Origin: Gilvimarinus algae
GTDB taxonomy: Bacteria; Pseudomonadota; Gammaproteobacteria; Pseudomonadales; Cellvibrionaceae
Length of the DNA stretch: 64,000 nucleotides
Assembly: GCF_030518215.1 (NCBI RefSeq)
Contig: NZ_JAULRT010000062.1
Location: 310,001-374,000, forward strand
Direction of reading: 5' to 3'
Positions 31,221 to 39,829 of this stretch are shown here, in pieces. The position numbers and the translations under genes are program-made. Under the pieces are notes generated by a model. It was not told the origin of the DNA, searched no databases, and was given only the letters and a program-made list of their open reading frames with translations. Position 1 is the first letter of the stretch. Each line of letters begins with the position of its first letter.

Positions 31221-32381
31221 ATGGATACCGTACTGTTTAATTTTCACGATTTGATTTTGATGATGACGGCACTGCAGTGCCTGTTCTTTGCTGTGCTCCT
31301 GGTGGCCACCAATACGCAGAAAATGCCCAGCACCTATTTTCTGGCGGCGTTTTTGCTGGCGCACGCGTTTATTCCGCTGCACGAGATGATGCTCTGGGGC
31401 GCCGAGTTTAAACTCACGGTGCGCGAGCACGCCCCTCAGTTGTATTTCTGGGGTGGCTTTGCCTATTACCTGGACGGCGCTTTACTCTATTTTTGCGTCA
31501 AATCCCTGCTGTTTCGCGATTTTCACTTCAAGCGGCTCGATGCACTACACCTGGTGCCCCTGCTGTTGTTTGCGCTGTTTATGTGGCTGAGTTTTTATCG
31601 CCTACCGGGCCTCGAGCGCCTGGCACTGATCAACTCCGAAGCGTTTGTCTACGGCGGCCCCTATGTGGTGGCTGAGCTCCTCAGCAAGGTTTTGCGCGTG
31701 GCGTATGCCCTGGCGTGCCTGTGGTTGATTGTCAGCTACAAAAAGCGCTTGCAGAGCACACACTCAAATATAGGCAAGGTGGATACCAACTGGGTGACCA
31801 CACTGGTGGTGGGGTTTTTGATGGTCATGCTGGTAGAAGTCGTGCTGGCAGTGGCGAAAATCGTCAACCTCTACAACAGTTACGATTTAAGTGTGTTTTC
31901 TAACATTGGCCTCACAGGCTATTACACGGTATTTATTCTGGTTAACCTGCTGGCGTTTACCGGTATTCGCTACTTTGCCAGCTTCGAGAAAGTGCGCCAG
32001 CGCGAGGCGCCGAAAAAGCCGCTGGATGATCATTTTTTAAACCCCGAGGTGGCCGAGCAAATCGACGAGCGGATGCGTCGCGATAAGCCCTTCTTGCAAC
32101 CGGACATTACCCTGGACCATCTGGCTGAAGAGCTGCAGGTGCCGGCACGGGATTTGTCGATGCTGATCAACCGCCATTTTGGCATTAATTTTTACGAGTT
32201 TATCAATCGTTACCGTATTGAAGAGGCCCAGCAGCGGCTGCTCTCACCCGAGAACAAAGACAAAACCATCACCGATATTTATCTGGATGTGGGCTTTAAC
32301 AGCAAGTCGGTGTTTAACACCTTTTTTAAGAAAATGGTGGGGGTGACGCCCTCGCAGTTTCGCCGTGAAGGTGAACTGTAA
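31221..32381 (+). CDS. AraC-family regulator with seven-helix membrane domain
   Basis: A 386-residue protein from the ATG at 31221 (an upstream TTG is less likely). The N-terminal 270 residues have seven hydrophobic helices (for example LILMMTALQCLFFAVLLVA, LVPLLLFALFMWLSF, WVTTLVVGFLMVMLVEVVL). Residues about 285-386 are an AraC double helix-turn-helix: LDHLAEELQVPARDLSMLIN, FYEFINRYRIEEAQ, ITDIYLDVGFNSKSVFNTFFK and the closing GVTPSQFRR. It should be an inner-membrane transcription factor reading a periplasmic or membrane signal. It is divergent from the glucan-type receptor, its probable target. Confidence 0.88.
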   Translation: MDTVLFNFHDLILMMTALQCLFFAVLLVATNTQKMPSTYFLAAFLLAHAFIPLHEMMLWGAEFKLTVREHAPQLYFWGGFAYYLDGALLYFCVKSLLFRDFHFKRLDALHLVPLLLFALFMWLSFYRLPGLERLALINSEAFVYGGPYVVAELLSKVLRVAYALACLWLIVSYKKRLQSTHSNIGKVDTNWVTTLVVGFLMVMLVEVVLAVAKIVNLYNSYDLSVFSNIGLTGYYTVFILVNLLAFTGIRYFASFEKVRQREAPKKPLDDHFLNPEVAEQIDERMRRDKPFLQPDITLDHLAEELQVPARDLSMLINRHFGINFYEFINRYRIEEAQQRLLSPENKDKTITDIYLDVGFNSKSVFNTFFKKMVGVTPSQFRREGEL

Positions 32382-32563
32382 AGGCCGCGCGCTGTTTGTT
32401 AACAAATATTGATGTCCGGTCCGGCCGCCGTCAAACGGGCGCCAGTGCTGGGGATGGGCGAGTTTAGTCACTGCGGCGGGGGATACCCTCAGCGAGAGTG
32501 ATTGTCAGTGAAACCGGTTCGGTACTATCCTTCACCTTTTAACAATAATGCTCTGGAGTCACC

Positions 32564-33520
32564 ATGATAAAAGCATCCACCTTTGTTCGGCGCCTGGTCT
32601 TGGCGCTTGTTACCACCTCGTTGTTGTTTGGTGCCGCGGTATCGACCGCTGCTGACAAAGCGTATAAAGGCATTTCCGTGCAGCTGTGGTCAGTGCGCGA
32701 CAATGTCAGCGACGATGTGAAAGGCACTCTTAAGCAGCTATCGGGCCTGGGCTTCGACGCCGTCGAGCTGGCCGGTAACCTCGGCGAGTTCGGCCAGGAC
32801 GCCGCCGGTTTTAAAGCTTACCTTGACTCCCTGGGCCTGAAAATCAGCGGCGCTCATGTGGGCTTTGATCAGCTCAGTGAGAGCAAATTCGACGAGACCG
32901 TCGCCTTCTACAAAACCCTCGGCGTTAAATGGTTAATCATTCCGGCCGACGGGCGCGCCTGGAGCGACGATGGCATTGAGGAAATCGTCACAGACCTCAA
33001 CGCCATGGCCAAGCGGCTCAAGCCCCACGGTATGAAAATTGGCTACCACAACCACCAGGACGAATTTAACGCCTATAAAGACACCACTTACTGGGAGTAC
33101 ATGGCCGACAACACCACCGGCAATGTGGTGCTGCAGCTGGACATCAGCTGGGCTTACTTTGCCGGTAAAGACCCTGTGGCGTTGATCAAAAAGTATGAGT
33201 CGCGTGTGCGTACCGCGCACATTAAAGCCCAGGTGGCGCACTACAAAGACGTGATGCCCGAAATCGAGAAAGCCAAGCCTGCCGGCTGGGGCGATAAAAT
33301 GGGAATGGTGTTCGCCCACCTGAACAAAGTCACCGCCGCTGATAACGGTTTGACCTCTATTGTTGGCCAAGACCTTGTGGACTGGCAAGCCGTGGTGGAC
33401 CAGTTTGCCAAATCCCCCAAGCCTGCTTGGCTGGTGGTTGAGCAAGAGGTTTACCCCGAAGGCATGACGCCTCTGCAGGCCGTGGCAGCCTCTAAAAAGG
33501 GGCTTGAGAAGCTACTGTAG
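32564..33520 (+). CDS. exported sugar-phosphate isomerase/epimerase-like protein
   Basis: A 318-residue protein of the AP-endonuclease-2/xylose-isomerase-like TIM-barrel superfamily (IolE/Hyi type). A Sec signal peptide (residues 1-30, ending VSTAAD) shows export. Family features are GISVQLWSVRD (strand 1), LGFDAVELAG, the metal-site region GYHNHQDEF, LQLDISWAYFAGKDP and WLVVEQEVYP. Proteins labelled sugar phosphate isomerase/epimerase with signal peptides are frequent near sugar-utilisation genes, often without known reaction. GGAG precedes the ATG. It lies 182 bp after the AraC gene, with its own terminator. Confidence 0.82.
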   Translation: MIKASTFVRRLVLALVTTSLLFGAAVSTAADKAYKGISVQLWSVRDNVSDDVKGTLKQLSGLGFDAVELAGNLGEFGQDAAGFKAYLDSLGLKISGAHVGFDQLSESKFDETVAFYKTLGVKWLIIPADGRAWSDDGIEEIVTDLNAMAKRLKPHGMKIGYHNHQDEFNAYKDTTYWEYMADNTTGNVVLQLDISWAYFAGKDPVALIKKYESRVRTAHIKAQVAHYKDVMPEIEKAKPAGWGDKMGMVFAHLNKVTAADNGLTSIVGQDLVDWQAVVDQFAKSPKPAWLVVEQEVYPEGMTPLQAVAASKKGLEKLL

Positions 33521-33544
33521 AAATCGTGTCAGCCAGTTCCATTA

Positions 33545-33582
33545 CTCCCCGCCTGTTTCGCAGGTGGGGAGCCTGATTTTTT
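33545..33582 (+). terminator. intrinsic terminator after isomerase-like gene
   Basis: CTCCCCGCCTG (33545-33555) pairs with CAGGTGGGGAG (33561-33571) over a TTTCG loop, with a T run at 33577-33582. Confidence 0.8.
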
Positions 33583-33599
33583 ATGAGCCGGCTTCAACT

Positions 33600-34529
33600 C
33601 TAATTATCAAGCGGTTGTTGCAGACGGTTTTTGATATGGCTTATTTTATCTGGGTTTCGAATCAGGTAAATGGCTTCTACTTTCCCCCTGCGGCTTTCAA
33701 GACTGACCACCGTACGCACATCTTCGCTGTCCATCCATAAAAGGCCGGGGCGTGCGTTCACGCTCAGCATGCGAAACTTTGGTCCGATGCGACGCCACTT
33801 TTTAGCGAGGCCGCGCAGCAGGCGTGTGACTTTTTCTCGATTGTATATGGGCCTAAGTGCAGAGTTTACTTTGCCCCCACCGTCAGAGTACAAAATCACA
33901 TCTTTAGCCAGCTCTCTGGCAAACCCCGACACGTCTTCGGTTTCTATCGCGTGAATAAATTTCTGCAGCAGAGATTCGTGGTTGTCGGTATTTTGAGCTT
34001 CCTTCGAACTGGCTTTCAGGCGGCTCTTGGCCCGGCTGTAAATCTGCCGGCAATTCACCTCGGTAACCGCAAGCGACTCAGCAATTTCTCTGTAACTCAT
34101 ATCGAATCCGCTGCGCAGAATATAGACCGCGCGCTCCGACGCCGTTAAGCGCTCAAGCATGATCATAAAGCCAATCGATAGCGAGTCGGCAAGCTGTACT
34201 TGTAGGTCGGGTTCGTTTGAGTGGCTGCTGGGGTCTGCGGACTGCTCAATCCAGGGGCCGGGGAGCCATGGCCCAATATACACCTCGCGCTGGCGCGAGG
34301 CTTTGCGGAACATGTCTGTGGCCCGGCGAATCGTCAAGGTTGTCAGCATGGCCTCCGGTAAATCCACTCGTTCCAGATTCATGGATTGCCATTGGATGTA
34401 GACCTCCTGAAGCACATCTTCGGCCTCATGAAAAGTGCCCAGCATCTGATAGGCAATAGCAAACAACCGCTCTTTTTGCGCGGTGAACAGCCTTAGGTGA
34501 GAGTGTTCACTGCAATGGTTATTGATCAT
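33600..34529 (-). CDS. ECF41-type RNA polymerase sigma factor
   Basis: A 309-residue extracytoplasmic-function sigma factor (GTG at 34532 is an alternative start). Sigma region 2 covers about residues 14-80 (FAIAYQMLGTFHEAEDVLQEVYIQW) and region 4 about 120-175 (LLERLTASERAVYILRSGFDMSYREIA). The linker has WLPGP. The C-terminal SnoaL-like extension has DGGGK and RNPDK, matching the WLPEP, DGGGR and NPDKL signatures of the ECF41 group, in which this extension regulates the sigma factor instead of an anti-sigma. It overlaps the cupin stop by 11 bases and so is translationally coupled. The signal is unknown. Confidence 0.88.
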   Translation of the reverse strand: MINNHCSEHSHLRLFTAQKERLFAIAYQMLGTFHEAEDVLQEVYIQWQSMNLERVDLPEAMLTTLTIRRATDMFRKASRQREVYIGPWLPGPWIEQSADPSSHSNEPDLQVQLADSLSIGFMIMLERLTASERAVYILRSGFDMSYREIAESLAVTEVNCRQIYSRAKSRLKASSKEAQNTDNHESLLQKFIHAIETEDVSGFARELAKDVILYSDGGGKVNSALRPIYNREKVTRLLRGLAKKWRRIGPKFRMLSVNARPGLLWMDSEDVRTVVSLESRRGKVEAIYLIRNPDKISHIKNRLQQPLDN

Positions 34530-34950
34530 CACCGGGAGTTGTCAGAGTGAGTGTCGGCTTGCCAGCCTCGAGCGCGAGATACGCTATCACAACCAAGGGG
34601 GTGGTGCTACTGATGTTCTCAATCGCTTTTACACTACCGCTTTTCACATGATGAAGATCACCAGCTTTTAGCAAAAACGCTTTTCCGTCAAGCCATAATC
34701 GGCCTTCGCCTTTTACTACATAGATGACCTCATCGCCTGGGTGAGTGTGCGAGGGTTCTGTGTAATTGGGTGCGAAGGTTACGGTTACTACCGACAGTCT
34801 TTCGGCATTTGTCATGGTCAAATCGAGATGCTGTTCGATGGACAAACCGCTTGTGTCGCTTGGCGCTTTTTTGTCGTGAGCTTTGGTGCTGACCGAAAAG
34901 CCAACGATAAATAGGATAAATAAAATAAATAGGATAGAAAAGCGCTTCAT
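34519..34950 (-). CDS. exported single-domain cupin
   Basis: A 143-residue protein with an isoleucine/leucine-rich signal peptide (residues 1-24, ending STKAH) and one cupin barrel. Cupin motif 1 is seen as PSHTHPGDEVIYVVKGEG and the second part as LKAGDLHHVKSG, so a metal site of two or three histidines and a glutamate is likely. GAGGG precedes the ATG. It is the middle gene of a three-gene unit, with 4-bp and 11-bp overlaps to its neighbours. Partners of ECF41 sigma factors are usually small redox or cupin-like enzymes, and this could be the equivalent, in the periplasm. Reaction unknown. Confidence 0.8.
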   Translation of the reverse strand: MKRFSILFILFILFIVGFSVSTKAHDKKAPSDTSGLSIEQHLDLTMTNAERLSVVTVTFAPNYTEPSHTHPGDEVIYVVKGEGRLWLDGKAFLLKAGDLHHVKSGSVKAIENISSTTPLVVIAYLALEAGKPTLTLTTPGDDQ

Positions 34951-35981
34951 AGCGATGAACCCTCTAGTGGCTGAAACGAAAAACCCAGAGCTGCGAGCAT
35001 TACCAGTGCCGTTAGGACATAACCACTGGTGGCGGCAATTCTTCCAGCCAAGGTGGCGTGGCTATGGGTGTTTGTGTGATTTAGCAGTACCTGTCGAAGT
35101 CCAAGACTGGCGTGTAGCGAAAATGCCAGGAGGGCAAAGGCGTAGTAGGGGATCAGAAATTGAAAGCCGTGGATTAACCCCTGCTCGCCGGTGGCAAATG
35201 CCCAGTCTGTTTCGCCACCACGAGCTCGTGTCATTAGCACCGCAATCAAATGCGCGCAAAAGAAGACACCCAAATAGCAGCCTGAAGCACTTTGCCAGCG
35301 TTTGTATTTGTCAGTGTCTCGGCGCAGATATCGCCCCGAGAGGTAAACGCCTGTTAATAAAAGAAGTGCGCAAACGATAAGAAGCACGGGTTCCACCCAG
35401 GGCGATTGGTACCAGCGCCGAAAGAAATCCTGGGCGATACCGTGGGTGTTGCTACTCCATAATGCAGTGAGGTGATTGGCCCAATGCAGCAGGAAAAAAC
35501 CGCCGATAAACACAGTGGCGAGTACGCCATGGAAAACCCGCATGGCGGGCGATACAGCGGCTGCGGCCGGGCTGGCACTTAGTTGGGTGATGAGCCCAAG
35601 CAGAGCAGCAGTAACGGTAATCCACACGTAAGGGGCAGCGTTCAGCGAAGCGGTCATGTACGAGACAACGAACACCAAGGTGTTCAACGCCGGAAGCACC
35701 ATCAGCAGGTGAGCCATGGCTCTCATTTTTGCACTTGCGGCATGATCGAGCCGGCGGTTGGCGAGAAGAAACGCACCGACGGGAAAGCAGGCGAAAACCG
35801 CCAGTGATGTTAGCGCGCAGAGGCTGATGGAGGCGAGTGTTGGCTCGGAAAAGGCTCTGGGTAGGGCGTGGCTGAAAAAGCCGATCAGGCTCGGGTAGAA
35901 AAAGCAATAGAAGGCCGAGCCTAGCCAAAAAAGTGTCTGGCGCGGAGAGGTAATAAGGGGATGATCTAGCGTTCTATCCAT
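34947..35981 (-). CDS. multi-helix membrane protein, possible b-heme binder
   Basis: A 344-residue protein with about eight hydrophobic helices and no recognised enzyme motif. Histidines lie inside or near helices (VFHGVLATVFIGGFFLLHWANHL and GCYLGVFFCAHLIAVLMTRARGG), similar in style to di-heme succinate dehydrogenase/fumarate reductase membrane anchors. It is first in the operon and its stop overlaps the cupin start (ATGA). With an exported cupin and an ECF41 sigma factor it may form a membrane redox unit; this is inference. Confidence 0.6.
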   Translation of the reverse strand: MDRTLDHPLITSPRQTLFWLGSAFYCFFYPSLIGFFSHALPRAFSEPTLASISLCALTSLAVFACFPVGAFLLANRRLDHAASAKMRAMAHLLMVLPALNTLVFVVSYMTASLNAAPYVWITVTAALLGLITQLSASPAAAAVSPAMRVFHGVLATVFIGGFFLLHWANHLTALWSSNTHGIAQDFFRRWYQSPWVEPVLLIVCALLLLTGVYLSGRYLRRDTDKYKRWQSASGCYLGVFFCAHLIAVLMTRARGGETDWAFATGEQGLIHGFQFLIPYYAFALLAFSLHASLGLRQVLLNHTNTHSHATLAGRIAATSGYVLTALVMLAALGFSFQPLEGSSL

Positions 35982-36141
35982 AAGCGGGTAAGACTCTCGG
36001 TTATCAGTTTGGGGGTTATTGTTAAGTCGAACCAGGAGTCGATTGTGTGACAGGCGAGGCAGCTTTTGATGCCAAGGGATAATCGTTAGGTAAGAACCGC
36101 TGAGGTTAGGCTGGACAGTGATGGGTCATTTGGGTGTCTGT

Positions 36142-36942
36142 TCAGTGCGACTCGCACCCTCGCATTACGCGGCTAAACCAGCGCCACCCGAGAAAAAAGG
36201 CCGCGCCCAGATAGGGAATGGCGCCGAGTACCCACATCAGTAGTCCGGCGAGTTGTTGATGCTCCAGCACTCTGTCGGCGCCGTACCAGCTGCGCTGGGA
36301 GAAGGTGAGCAGGGCGCCCAAAAAGCCGGTGTGCATCAGGGTGACAAGCAAAGCCAAAAGGGCTCGCCCGGTGTTGCGCTCCTGGCAGCGCAGCACGGCC
36401 CACCAAAAAACACCGGCCGTCAGCAGAAAGCACAGGTGCTCAAAAAAGTGCCACCAGAGGTTCTCCAGGGCGAGGACATAGAGGCTGGGCGTATGCCAGA
36501 GCCAGATGATCGCGCCGTGGATAGCCGTCGCCACCATGGGATAGGCGGCAAGGGCAAACAGCGGCGCGAAGACAAGTCGGCCGATGCGTGCGCTCAGTGC
36601 GTACCACTGCGGCAGTGGCCTGGCCATCACCCACAAAGGGGCGATGACAACCATCATCAGCATATGCTGCACCATGTGCGCCGCCTCATTGGTTTCTGCC
36701 CATTCATCCAGCGGGCCAAACAGCGTTAGCACACTGAGCGTACAGGCGCTGTGAAAGAGCCATGCCTGAGCGTTTGCGGGCGGGCGTCGTCGGCAGCCCA
36801 GTGCATAAGCCAACCACACAAAAACCAGCAGTGCGAAAGCAACCACTGTGGCAGAAGAGTCGGGCTCAGAGAAAGGGGTATGCGCCCATACCAGCGCTGG
36901 CCAACTCGCCAAGCCAATAACAACCGCTTTTATTACACGCAC
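36142..36942 (-). CDS. ctaG: cytochrome oxidase assembly factor CtaG (caa3 type)
   Basis: A 266-residue polytopic protein of the caa3_CtaG family, needed for copper insertion or maturation of caa3 oxidases. It has about seven helices and the family histidine stretch MVQHMLMMVVIAPLWVMARP, then WLWHTP and HFFEHLCFLL. The start is taken as GTG at 36942, giving a signal-like N-terminus ending VWAHTP; the frame extends further upstream but there overlaps the preceding gene with non-membrane-like sequence. It is last in the oxidase operon, overlapping the previous gene by 10 bases. Confidence 0.85.
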   Translation of the reverse strand: MRVIKAVVIGLASWPALVWAHTPFSEPDSSATVVAFALLVFVWLAYALGCRRRPPANAQAWLFHSACTLSVLTLFGPLDEWAETNEAAHMVQHMLMMVVIAPLWVMARPLPQWYALSARIGRLVFAPLFALAAYPMVATAIHGAIIWLWHTPSLYVLALENLWWHFFEHLCFLLTAGVFWWAVLRCQERNTGRALLALLVTLMHTGFLGALLTFSQRSWYGADRVLEHQQLAGLLMWVLGAIPYLGAAFFLGWRWFSRVMRGCESH

Positions 36943-37313
36943 GGTATTAACACCAGAGCCGGTAAACCGGTCAGGAGTGTGGCGGTGCCAGCGACAAGGT
37001 AGGTGGCCACGGCGATGCGAGCTATAAATTGCCGCGTCGGTAGCGGTGCTTCGCTGGCGCCGCTTTGTGCGTGGCTTGCCACTTCTTTTCGTAAAGCCTT
37101 GTTGCCGCGCCAGGCCTGGTAAAACAAACTCAGGGCGACGGCAAAAGTTAGGGCCAGTAACGCCAGGTTCACAGTGTTTAGTGCGCCTGCATTCGCCGCC
37201 GGCGGCGGGGAATGAGTGCATACCACCGACAGCCCCGAGTAAATCACCACAAAATACAGCGCCCAGACAATCAGCCCCAGTGCCATTTGCAGCGGATGAA
37301 ACGGCGACAGCAT
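36933..37313 (-). CDS. small membrane protein of oxidase operon
   Basis: A 126-residue protein whose ATG at 37313 overlaps the TGA of the subunit I/III gene by one base, a clear sign of coupling. It has about three helices (ALGLIVWALYFVVIYSGLSVV, NLALLALTFAVALSLFY, IAVATYLVAGTATLLTGLP). No family name was recognised. Its position between the catalytic subunits and CtaG suggests an accessory or assembly role. Confidence 0.7.
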   Translation of the reverse strand: MLSPFHPLQMALGLIVWALYFVVIYSGLSVVCTHSPPPAANAGALNTVNLALLALTFAVALSLFYQAWRGNKALRKEVASHAQSGASEAPLPTRQFIARIAVATYLVAGTATLLTGLPALVLIPCV

Positions 37314-39829
37314 CAGGCGAGCTCCCACAGCGGCGGCAGTACAATCACCACGGCGTAGATAATCCAGAAAACACCGGCGGTGTACACCCACCAGCGTTCC
37401 ACCACCACCGGCTCATAGGGCGCCATCTTGCCCACATAACCTTTGCGCACTCGCAGCGCTTGCAAAGCTGTGAGAATAACGGCGAGGCCGCTGTGCAGTA
37501 ATTGGTACCAGAGCATCACGCTGATCACGGCGTCATGGGCGCTCGCCTGCGGTGTCAGCGGCGATGCACTTAAAGTGGCGACGAGCCCAATCAAATGAAC
37601 CAGCCCCAGGGCGCTAATACCCCAAAGGTGTTGTTGCAAGTGATCGGTCAATTCACGGCGTAACCGGCGGACCACGCCCACAAACCAAATCACAGCGATC
37701 GTGAGCGGTACGCCTGTCAACATGAGCGCCAGCCAGTTAATTGGGTTGTGTTCGGGAAATTGCCAGGCAGGCGCCACGGTCCACAGATAAAACCAGCCGA
37801 ACAGCAGCGATAAAAACAGCGAGCTGTTGGCGAGTAAGGTCACCATCATGCCCCAAAGCCCGGGTCCGTCGTGAGTGCGCGAGTGCAGCGGTGGATCGCC
37901 CTCTACCACTTCGGCATTGGGCGCGGCGCGCGGGTGGGCGCCGTTCTCCCACGACCAGCGCAGCAGCAGCGCCAGGCTTACCAGCGCCATGGCCAAAGCT
38001 ACCCAGTAAAACTTGCACAGCAAACTGATACAGACACCGGCTGTGGCCAAGGCGCCGTAAAAGGGCAGCCAGCTGTTGCCCGGCAGGTGAACAATCTCGC
38101 GCACTTTGCCGGTCACCGGGTCGGAGCCCCAGGTTTCCCGCCGGCCGTGATCAATGGTGGCCAGATCGTGATGCCCTTGCTCGATGGTGGTTTGTAGATC
38201 CGGAGTGTCCCACAGCGGATGGCGGGTGGCGCACTCGGGCAAGGTGGCAAAGTTGTAGGCACTGGGCGGCAGTGAGGTGCTCCACTCCAGGGTATCGGCG
38301 CCCCAGGGGTTGCGCTTGGCGCGCTCGCCAAACCGAAAGTGCAAGAAGATGTCCAGCAGGCAGGTGGCGACACCGGCGGCCATAATAAAGCTACCCACCG
38401 AGGAGATTAAGTTGGGGATGTCCCAGCCGAGTCCAGCCTCATAGGTGTAGACGCGCCGGGGCATTCCCAGCAAGCCAGTGACGTGCATGACAATAAAGGT
38501 GAGGTTAAAACCGATAAACACCAACCAGAAACCCCAGCGCGCCCGAGAGCGATTGACCATGCGCCCGGAAAAATGTGGCAGCCAGTAGTAAATGCCCGCC
38601 ATCAACGGAAACAGCATGCCGCCAACCAATACAAAGTGGAAATGAGCCACGACAAAATGCGTGTCGTGCACCTGCCAGTCAAAAGGCACCAGCGCCAGCA
38701 TCACTCCGGTCAGCCCGCCGGCGACAAAAATAAATAAAAATCCCAGTGCCCAGAGCATGGGCGGTTCGTACACCGGGCGGCCGTTCCATATAGTCGCTAG
38801 CCAGGCGAACACCTGAATGGCCGTGGGTATGGCCACCATCATACTGGCGGCGGAAAAAAACGCCTGCGCCAGATGGGGAATACCCACGGTAAACATGTGG
38901 TGCACCCAGAGCCCAAAGCTGATAAAGCCGGTGGTGATAATCGCCAGCACTATCCAGCGGTAACCGGCTATGGGGCGCTTGCAAAAAATGGGAATAATGG
39001 TGGAAATAATTCCGGCTGCCGGCAGAAAAAGAATGTACACCTCCGGGTGACCAAACAGCCAGAACAGATGCTGCCAAAGAATCGGGTCACCACCGCTGGC
39101 AACGGTAAAAAAGGGCAGGCCGGCGGCGCGTTCCAGCTCCAGCAAAATGCTGCCGAGGATCAGCGGGGGAAAGCCAAACACAATCATCAACGCCATGGCC
39201 AGGATGTACCAGACAAACAGCGGCATATGTTGCAATGCCATACGCTGAGTGCGTGTGCGCATAATCGACACCACCAACTCAACGCCGGCCGAGACCGCCG
39301 ATATTTCCACAAAGGTAATCCCCAACAGCCAAAAATCGGAACCCCTGCCGGGAGAAAACACCGAGCTGCTGAGCGGTGCGTACATAAACCAGCCGCTGGC
39401 CGGTGCTATTTCCAATACAAGGCTGAATGTGAGAATAATGCCGCCGAACAAATAGCACCAATAACCAAAGGCGCTCAGGCGCGGGAACACCAAATCACGC
39501 GCGCCGATCATTTTGGGAATCAGGTAAATCGCTAGCCCCTCCATCACCGGCACGGCAAACAAAAACATCATAATGGTGCCGTGCATGGTAAACACCTGGT
39601 TGTAGATCTCCGGGGTCAGAAGATCGTGCCCCGGCAGGGCCAACTGGGTGCGGATCAGCATGGCGAGCAAACCGCCGATTAAAAAGAAGACCCCGCCGGT
39701 GATCAAAAACCGCAGGCCGATGGTGGTGTGGTTGACAATCGTCAGTGCTAAAAGCCCGCGCGGGTTGCCCCACACTTTGTCAAACTGGTGATGAAAATCC
39801 TGGGCGGCTTGCGGGTCCTCGGTGCTCAT
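37313..39829 (-). CDS. ctaD: cytochrome c oxidase subunit I-III fusion
   Basis: An 838-residue fused heme-copper oxidase. Residues 1-540 are subunit I: FTMHGTIMMF (low-spin heme histidine), GHPEVYILFLP (CuB histidine cross-linked to tyrosine), WVHHMFTVG (CuB histidines) and FVVAHFHFVLVGG (heme a3 and a histidines). The C-terminal 250 residues form helices of subunit III (NSSLFLSLLFGWFYLW, LGLVHLIGLVAT). The fusion is typical of caa3-type oxidases in some proteobacteria. The complex reduces oxygen to water and pumps protons. It overlaps subunit II by 4 bp (ATGA). Confidence 0.95.
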   Translation of the reverse strand: MSTEDPQAAQDFHHQFDKVWGNPRGLLALTIVNHTTIGLRFLITGGVFFLIGGLLAMLIRTQLALPGHDLLTPEIYNQVFTMHGTIMMFLFAVPVMEGLAIYLIPKMIGARDLVFPRLSAFGYWCYLFGGIILTFSLVLEIAPASGWFMYAPLSSSVFSPGRGSDFWLLGITFVEISAVSAGVELVVSIMRTRTQRMALQHMPLFVWYILAMALMIVFGFPPLILGSILLELERAAGLPFFTVASGGDPILWQHLFWLFGHPEVYILFLPAAGIISTIIPIFCKRPIAGYRWIVLAIITTGFISFGLWVHHMFTVGIPHLAQAFFSAASMMVAIPTAIQVFAWLATIWNGRPVYEPPMLWALGFLFIFVAGGLTGVMLALVPFDWQVHDTHFVVAHFHFVLVGGMLFPLMAGIYYWLPHFSGRMVNRSRARWGFWLVFIGFNLTFIVMHVTGLLGMPRRVYTYEAGLGWDIPNLISSVGSFIMAAGVATCLLDIFLHFRFGERAKRNPWGADTLEWSTSLPPSAYNFATLPECATRHPLWDTPDLQTTIEQGHHDLATIDHGRRETWGSDPVTGKVREIVHLPGNSWLPFYGALATAGVCISLLCKFYWVALAMALVSLALLLRWSWENGAHPRAAPNAEVVEGDPPLHSRTHDGPGLWGMMVTLLANSSLFLSLLFGWFYLWTVAPAWQFPEHNPINWLALMLTGVPLTIAVIWFVGVVRRLRRELTDHLQQHLWGISALGLVHLIGLVATLSASPLTPQASAHDAVISVMLWYQLLHSGLAVILTALQALRVRKGYVGKMAPYEPVVVERWWVYTAGVFWIIYAVVIVLPPLWELA

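Noticed and set aside
36943-37344. N-terminal extension of CtaG
   Set aside because: It overlaps the preceding membrane gene in another frame and reads as cysteine/arginine-rich noise.
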